Made by a program: the position numbers and the translations under genes
Notes under the pieces: model-generated
Database searches by the model: none
What the model saw: only the letters and a program-made list of their open reading frames with translations
What the model was told of the DNA's origin: nothing
Part shown: piece after piece, positions 54,888-57,433 of the stretch
Layout of the letters: every line of letters starts with the position of its first letter
How positions within the stretch are numbered: the stretch's first letter is position 1
NCBI RefSeq assembly: GCF_015550595.1
Contig: NZ_JADNBB010000032.1
Span: forward strand, 1 to 57,433
Length of the DNA: 57,433 nt
Source: Parabacteroides goldsteinii
GTDB lineage: Bacteria; Bacteroidota; Bacteroidia; Bacteroidales; Tannerellaceae
Direction of reading: 5' to 3'

Positions 54888-55925
54888 ATGATTACTTTTC
54901 ACATTGAAAAACCGGATACTGCTATTGCGGAAGCGTTACAAGAAAAAATAAACAACCTGACCAAACCTAAAGGTTCGTTAGGCAGATTAGAAGAAATAGC
55001 CCTTCAGGTCGGACTGATTCAGCAGACACTTGCGCCTGCATTAAATCATCCTGTCAATGTTATATACGCTTCCGATCATGGCATTGCCGATGAAGGAGTA
55101 AGCAAATCCCCCAAAGAAGTCACCCGACAAGTGATCCACAATTTCCTGAATGGCGGAGCCGGTGTTTGTTTCCTTACACGTCAACACGGCTTCGATATAA
55201 AGATCGTCGATGGCGGGGTTGATTTCGATTTTCCTGTAATCCCACAATTAATAGACCGTAAAATCAGAAAAGGGACCCGCAACTTCCTCCACGAAGCTGC
55301 TATGACTCGTGAAGAAATGGAATTGGCTCTTCAGTATGGTGCCGACATCGTTTCCGACTGCCATAAAGAAGGATGCAATGTTATCAGTTTCGGGGAAATG
55401 GGGATAGGTAACACAGCAGCATCCAGCATGTGGATGACTTGCCTCACAGGTATTCCTTTAGTCGAATGTGTGGGTGCCGGAAGTGGTTTGGACAGCAATG
55501 GAGTGCAACATAAATATAATGTGCTAAAAGCTGCTCTTGAAAACTACAAAGGCGATAACAGTACTTTAGATGTAATCAGTTATTTCGGAGGTTATGAAAT
55601 GGTCATGGCAGTAGGTGGAATGCTCCGGGCGGCTGAACTCAAAATGGTCATCCTTGTCGATGGCTTTATTATGACCAATTGTGTGTTGGCTGCTTCCCGT
55701 CTCTATCCGGACATGCTCCCTTATTGCATATTCGGACATTGCGGAGATGAAGCAGGGCACAGAAAAGTGTTGGATGCCCTCCAGGCAGAGCCGGTATTAA
55801 ATCTGGGACTACGTTTAGGAGAAGGATCCGGTTCAGTATGCGCTTACCCGATCATTGACTCGGCTATACGTATGATAAATGAAATGCATACTTTCCAGCA
55901 AGCTGCTGTGACAAAATATTTCTAA
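54888..55925 (+). CDS. cobT: Nicotinate-nucleotide-dimethylbenzimidazole phosphoribosyltransferase
   Basis: This 345-residue enzyme makes alpha-ribazole phosphate, the lower-ligand nucleotide of cobalamin, from nicotinate mononucleotide and a base such as dimethylbenzimidazole. It carries [72 protein letters not shown] and [10 protein letters not shown], whose Glu (about residue 315) corresponds to the catalytic Glu of the Salmonella enzyme. The length is normal. It sits between cobU and cobS in the operon. Confidence 0.96.
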   Translation: MITFHIEKPDTAIAEALQEKINNLTKPKGSLGRLEEIALQVGLIQQTLAPALNHPVNVIYASDHGIADEGVSKSPKEVTRQVIHNFLNGGAGVCFLTRQHGFDIKIVDGGVDFDFPVIPQLIDRKIRKGTRNFLHEAAMTREEMELALQYGADIVSDCHKEGCNVISFGEMGIGNTAASSMWMTCLTGIPLVECVGAGSGLDSNGVQHKYNVLKAALENYKGDNSTLDVISYFGGYEMVMAVGGMLRAAELKMVILVDGFIMTNCVLAASRLYPDMLPYCIFGHCGDEAGHRKVLDALQAEPVLNLGLRLGEGSGSVCAYPIIDSAIRMINEMHTFQQAAVTKYF

Positions 55926-55958
55926 CCGGATGGTATTCCATTCCTAACATTTATATAT

Positions 55959-56711
55959 ATGTTACGTATATTGGCTGCATTCATATTCTTTACACGTCTG
56001 CCTTTCTGGAAACTGGCAGAAGTACCCGCCGAATATTTCAAGAATATAGTTAGCCGGTGGGCATTGGTCGGTTGGTTTACTGCCGGATTAATGGTTATCG
56101 TATTGTATGCAGGCTCTCTTATTCTACCGGCCGGAGTCGCTTTGGCACTAGCAATGATAACCCGATTATTAATTACAGGCTGTTTACATGAAGACGGACT
56201 GGCGGATTTCTTTGACGGATTTGGAGGAGGTACCAGTCGGGAACGAATATTGGCCATCATGAAAGATTCTCACATAGGAAGTTATGGAGTAATCGGATTG
56301 ATCTGCTATTTCGGTCTGTATTACTTATTACTCAGTAACCTCCCAATTGAATTAGCAGGTTGTGCCATACTCGCCGGAGATCCTTATAGTAAAGGAGTTG
56401 CAGGAATGATCATCAATCGTCTTCCATATGCCCGGAAAGAAGAGGAAGCTAAAAGTAAGACAGTATATAGCCGCATGACGACAGGAGAATATCTATTCAG
56501 TCTTATTTGCCTATTAGTTCCTTTATACTGGTTACCAGAACCTGTTTATTTTTTAGCAGGTCTTCTTCCCGTCGCCACCTGGTATATGCTGACTGCACTC
56601 ATGAATAAGAAAATACAAGGATACACGGGGGATTGTTGCGGAGCCACATTTCTACTTTGCGAATTGAGTTTTTACCTCGGGATAGCTGTTATATACACAA
56701 CAACACTTTAA
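55959..56711 (+). CDS. cobS: Adenosylcobinamide-GDP ribazoletransferase (cobalamin synthase)
   Basis: This 250-residue inner-membrane enzyme joins adenosylcobinamide-GDP to alpha-ribazole (phosphate) to make adenosylcobalamin (phosphate). The hallmark is HEDGLADFFDGFGGGTSRER, the metal-binding acidic motif of the family. About six hydrophobic segments (LMVIVLYAGSLILPAGVALA, VIGLICYFGLYYLLLS) cross the membrane. It begins 33 bases after cobT and is followed nine bases later by cobC. Confidence 0.95.
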   Translation: MLRILAAFIFFTRLPFWKLAEVPAEYFKNIVSRWALVGWFTAGLMVIVLYAGSLILPAGVALALAMITRLLITGCLHEDGLADFFDGFGGGTSRERILAIMKDSHIGSYGVIGLICYFGLYYLLLSNLPIELAGCAILAGDPYSKGVAGMIINRLPYARKEEEAKSKTVYSRMTTGEYLFSLICLLVPLYWLPEPVYFLAGLLPVATWYMLTALMNKKIQGYTGDCCGATFLLCELSFYLGIAVIYTTTL

Positions 56712-56720
56712 AATTACTAT

Positions 56721-57254
56721 ATGAATATCTATTTAATCAGACACACCTCTGTCGAGGTTCCTGCAGGCTATGCCTATGGGCAAACAGATGTCGCATTACG
56801 TCCGTCTTTTGAAGAAGAGGCTGAAAAAGTAAAAGCATCACTCTCCGGATTAAACTTCGATAAAATTTGGTGTAGCCCATTAACTCGTTGTGTACGGCTC
56901 GCATCTTACTGTGGCTATCCGGAAGCGACACGGGAAGACCGGGTAAAAGAACTTAATTTCGGAGAATGGGAAATGAAATCCTGGGAAGAGTTATCCTCTG
57001 ATCCCCGTTCTGAAACCTGGTTTGCAGACTGGATCGAGACCAGAACACCAGGAGGAGAATCTTTAAAAGATCAGTATGAACGTGTCAGTTCATTCCTCGA
57101 TGAAATAAGAAAGAGCGGACTAGAGAACGTATGTATATTCGCTCACGGAGGTGTTTTAACCTGTGCGCGGGTATATGCAGGAGAATATGATATCAAAGAT
57201 GCTTTCAAGAACGTACCTTCCTACGGAGAGATTATAAAACTCTCTTTCGACTAA
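56721..57254 (+). CDS. cobC: Alpha-ribazole phosphatase, histidine-phosphatase family
   Basis: This 177-residue enzyme removes phosphate from alpha-ribazole-5'-phosphate or adenosylcobalamin-5'-phosphate at the end of nucleotide-loop assembly. The catalytic histidine is in YLIRHTSVEVP near the N-terminus. CSPLTRCVRLA, FGEWEMKSWEEL and FAHGGVLTC (second His) complete the phosphoglycerate-mutase fold. Membership of the family is certain; the CobC assignment rests on its position directly after cobS. It ends the operon. Confidence 0.9.
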   Translation: MNIYLIRHTSVEVPAGYAYGQTDVALRPSFEEEAEKVKASLSGLNFDKIWCSPLTRCVRLASYCGYPEATREDRVKELNFGEWEMKSWEELSSDPRSETWFADWIETRTPGGESLKDQYERVSSFLDEIRKSGLENVCIFAHGGVLTCARVYAGEYDIKDAFKNVPSYGEIIKLSFD

Positions 57255-57320
57255 CAATTCCCCATATCTCCCAATACTCTTTATTGTAATATATCCATTT
57301 GATATTTGTACAAAACCAGA

Positions 57321-57352
57321 AAAGGAGTCAGTTCTTTCGAACTAACTCCTTT
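57321..57352. terminator. Terminator of the rRNA operon and cob operon
   Basis: AAAGGAGTCAGTTC and GAACTAACTCCTTT pair over 14 positions with one mismatch around TTTC. On the minus strand, after the hairpin, TTTTCTGGTTTTG follows, so it mainly ends the 5S rRNA transcript. It could also stop the plus-strand cob operon. Confidence 0.85.
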
Positions 57353-57380
57353 CTACCATTCAGTCTTTCGACCTGACAAA

Positions 57381-57433
57381 AACGGCGGTTATCTACTCTC
57401 CCACTTTTACGCAGTACCATCGACGTGGTTGGG
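57381..57433 (-). rRNA. rrf: 5S rRNA, 3' part only (window edge)
   Basis: The minus strand reads CGATGGTACTGCGTAAAAGT, then GGGAGAGTAGATAACCGCCG, the conserved 3' part of Bacteroidetes 5S rRNA. The rest lies past the window end. The 3' boundary is estimated at about 57381. It implies that an rRNA operon ends here, running towards the cob operon. Confidence 0.9.

Overview
The window comes from a Bacteroidales genome, most likely Parabacteroides or a close relative (the genus is inferred). Evidence includes two SusC/SusD pairs with glycoside hydrolases, lipoproteins and TonB receptors typical of the phylum, and many upstream regions with the Bacteroidetes promoter form TTTG-N20-TAnnTTTG. There is also a B12-dependent methylmalonyl-CoA mutase (propionate pathway), a murQ/kinase/AmpG set and an HU-CCDC81/SPOR protein. 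No insertion sequence, phage or CRISPR array was seen.

Layout. 0.2-20 kb is a polysaccharide-utilisation region. A GH92 alpha-mannosidase lies divergent from susC-susD number 1. Facing it is a minus-strand series: TPR/LuxR-type regulator, susC-susD number 2, a hairpin terminator, GH2 beta-galactosidase and GH63 enzyme. 20-21.9 kb is gene-poor, with a 22-bp iteron-like array, GC-rich REP-like palindromes, an XRE regulator, a perfect palindrome and a small membrane-anchored protein of unknown function. 22-31.6 kb holds housekeeping genes: waaA, gltX, a 7TM-HD phosphodiesterase, an LMW-PTP, priA and two outer-membrane proteins. Between priA and the phosphatase lies an array of twelve TGGCA/TGCCA half-sites spaced one helical turn apart. 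A cobalamin riboswitch at about 31.9-32.1 kb points at a porin-like barrel gene. 32.1-37.5 kb is a tight operon: GT2, DUF4922 HIT-like protein, AmpG-like permease, sugar kinase and murQ (peptidoglycan amino-sugar recycling). 37.6-43 kb has an unrecognised helical protein and mutB/mutA. 43.2-52.7 kb carries tRNA-Glu(CTC), a winged-helix protein, an RRM protein, an ENPP-type phosphodiesterase, an Oar-like TonB receptor, a helicase-TPR fusion, a ribbon-helix-helix protein and an HU-SPOR membrane protein. 52.8-57.25 kb is the nucleotide-loop (late) cobalamin operon cbiB-(S4 protein)-cobU-cobT-cobS-cobC. The window ends in the 3' part of a minus-strand 5S rRNA.

How it fits together. Vitamin B12 recurs: the riboswitch senses it, mutAB uses it and the cob operon completes it from cobinamide-type precursors. 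The glycan region would bind and import an oligosaccharide and trim mannose-, galactose- and glucose-type linkages. The most unusual signals are non-coding: the half-site array at 28.33-28.47 kb, the 22-bp iterons at 20.37-20.46 kb, perfect palindromes beside small regulators (21.43 and 51.10 kb), and a leader of about 330 nt with two large stem-loops before susC number 1.
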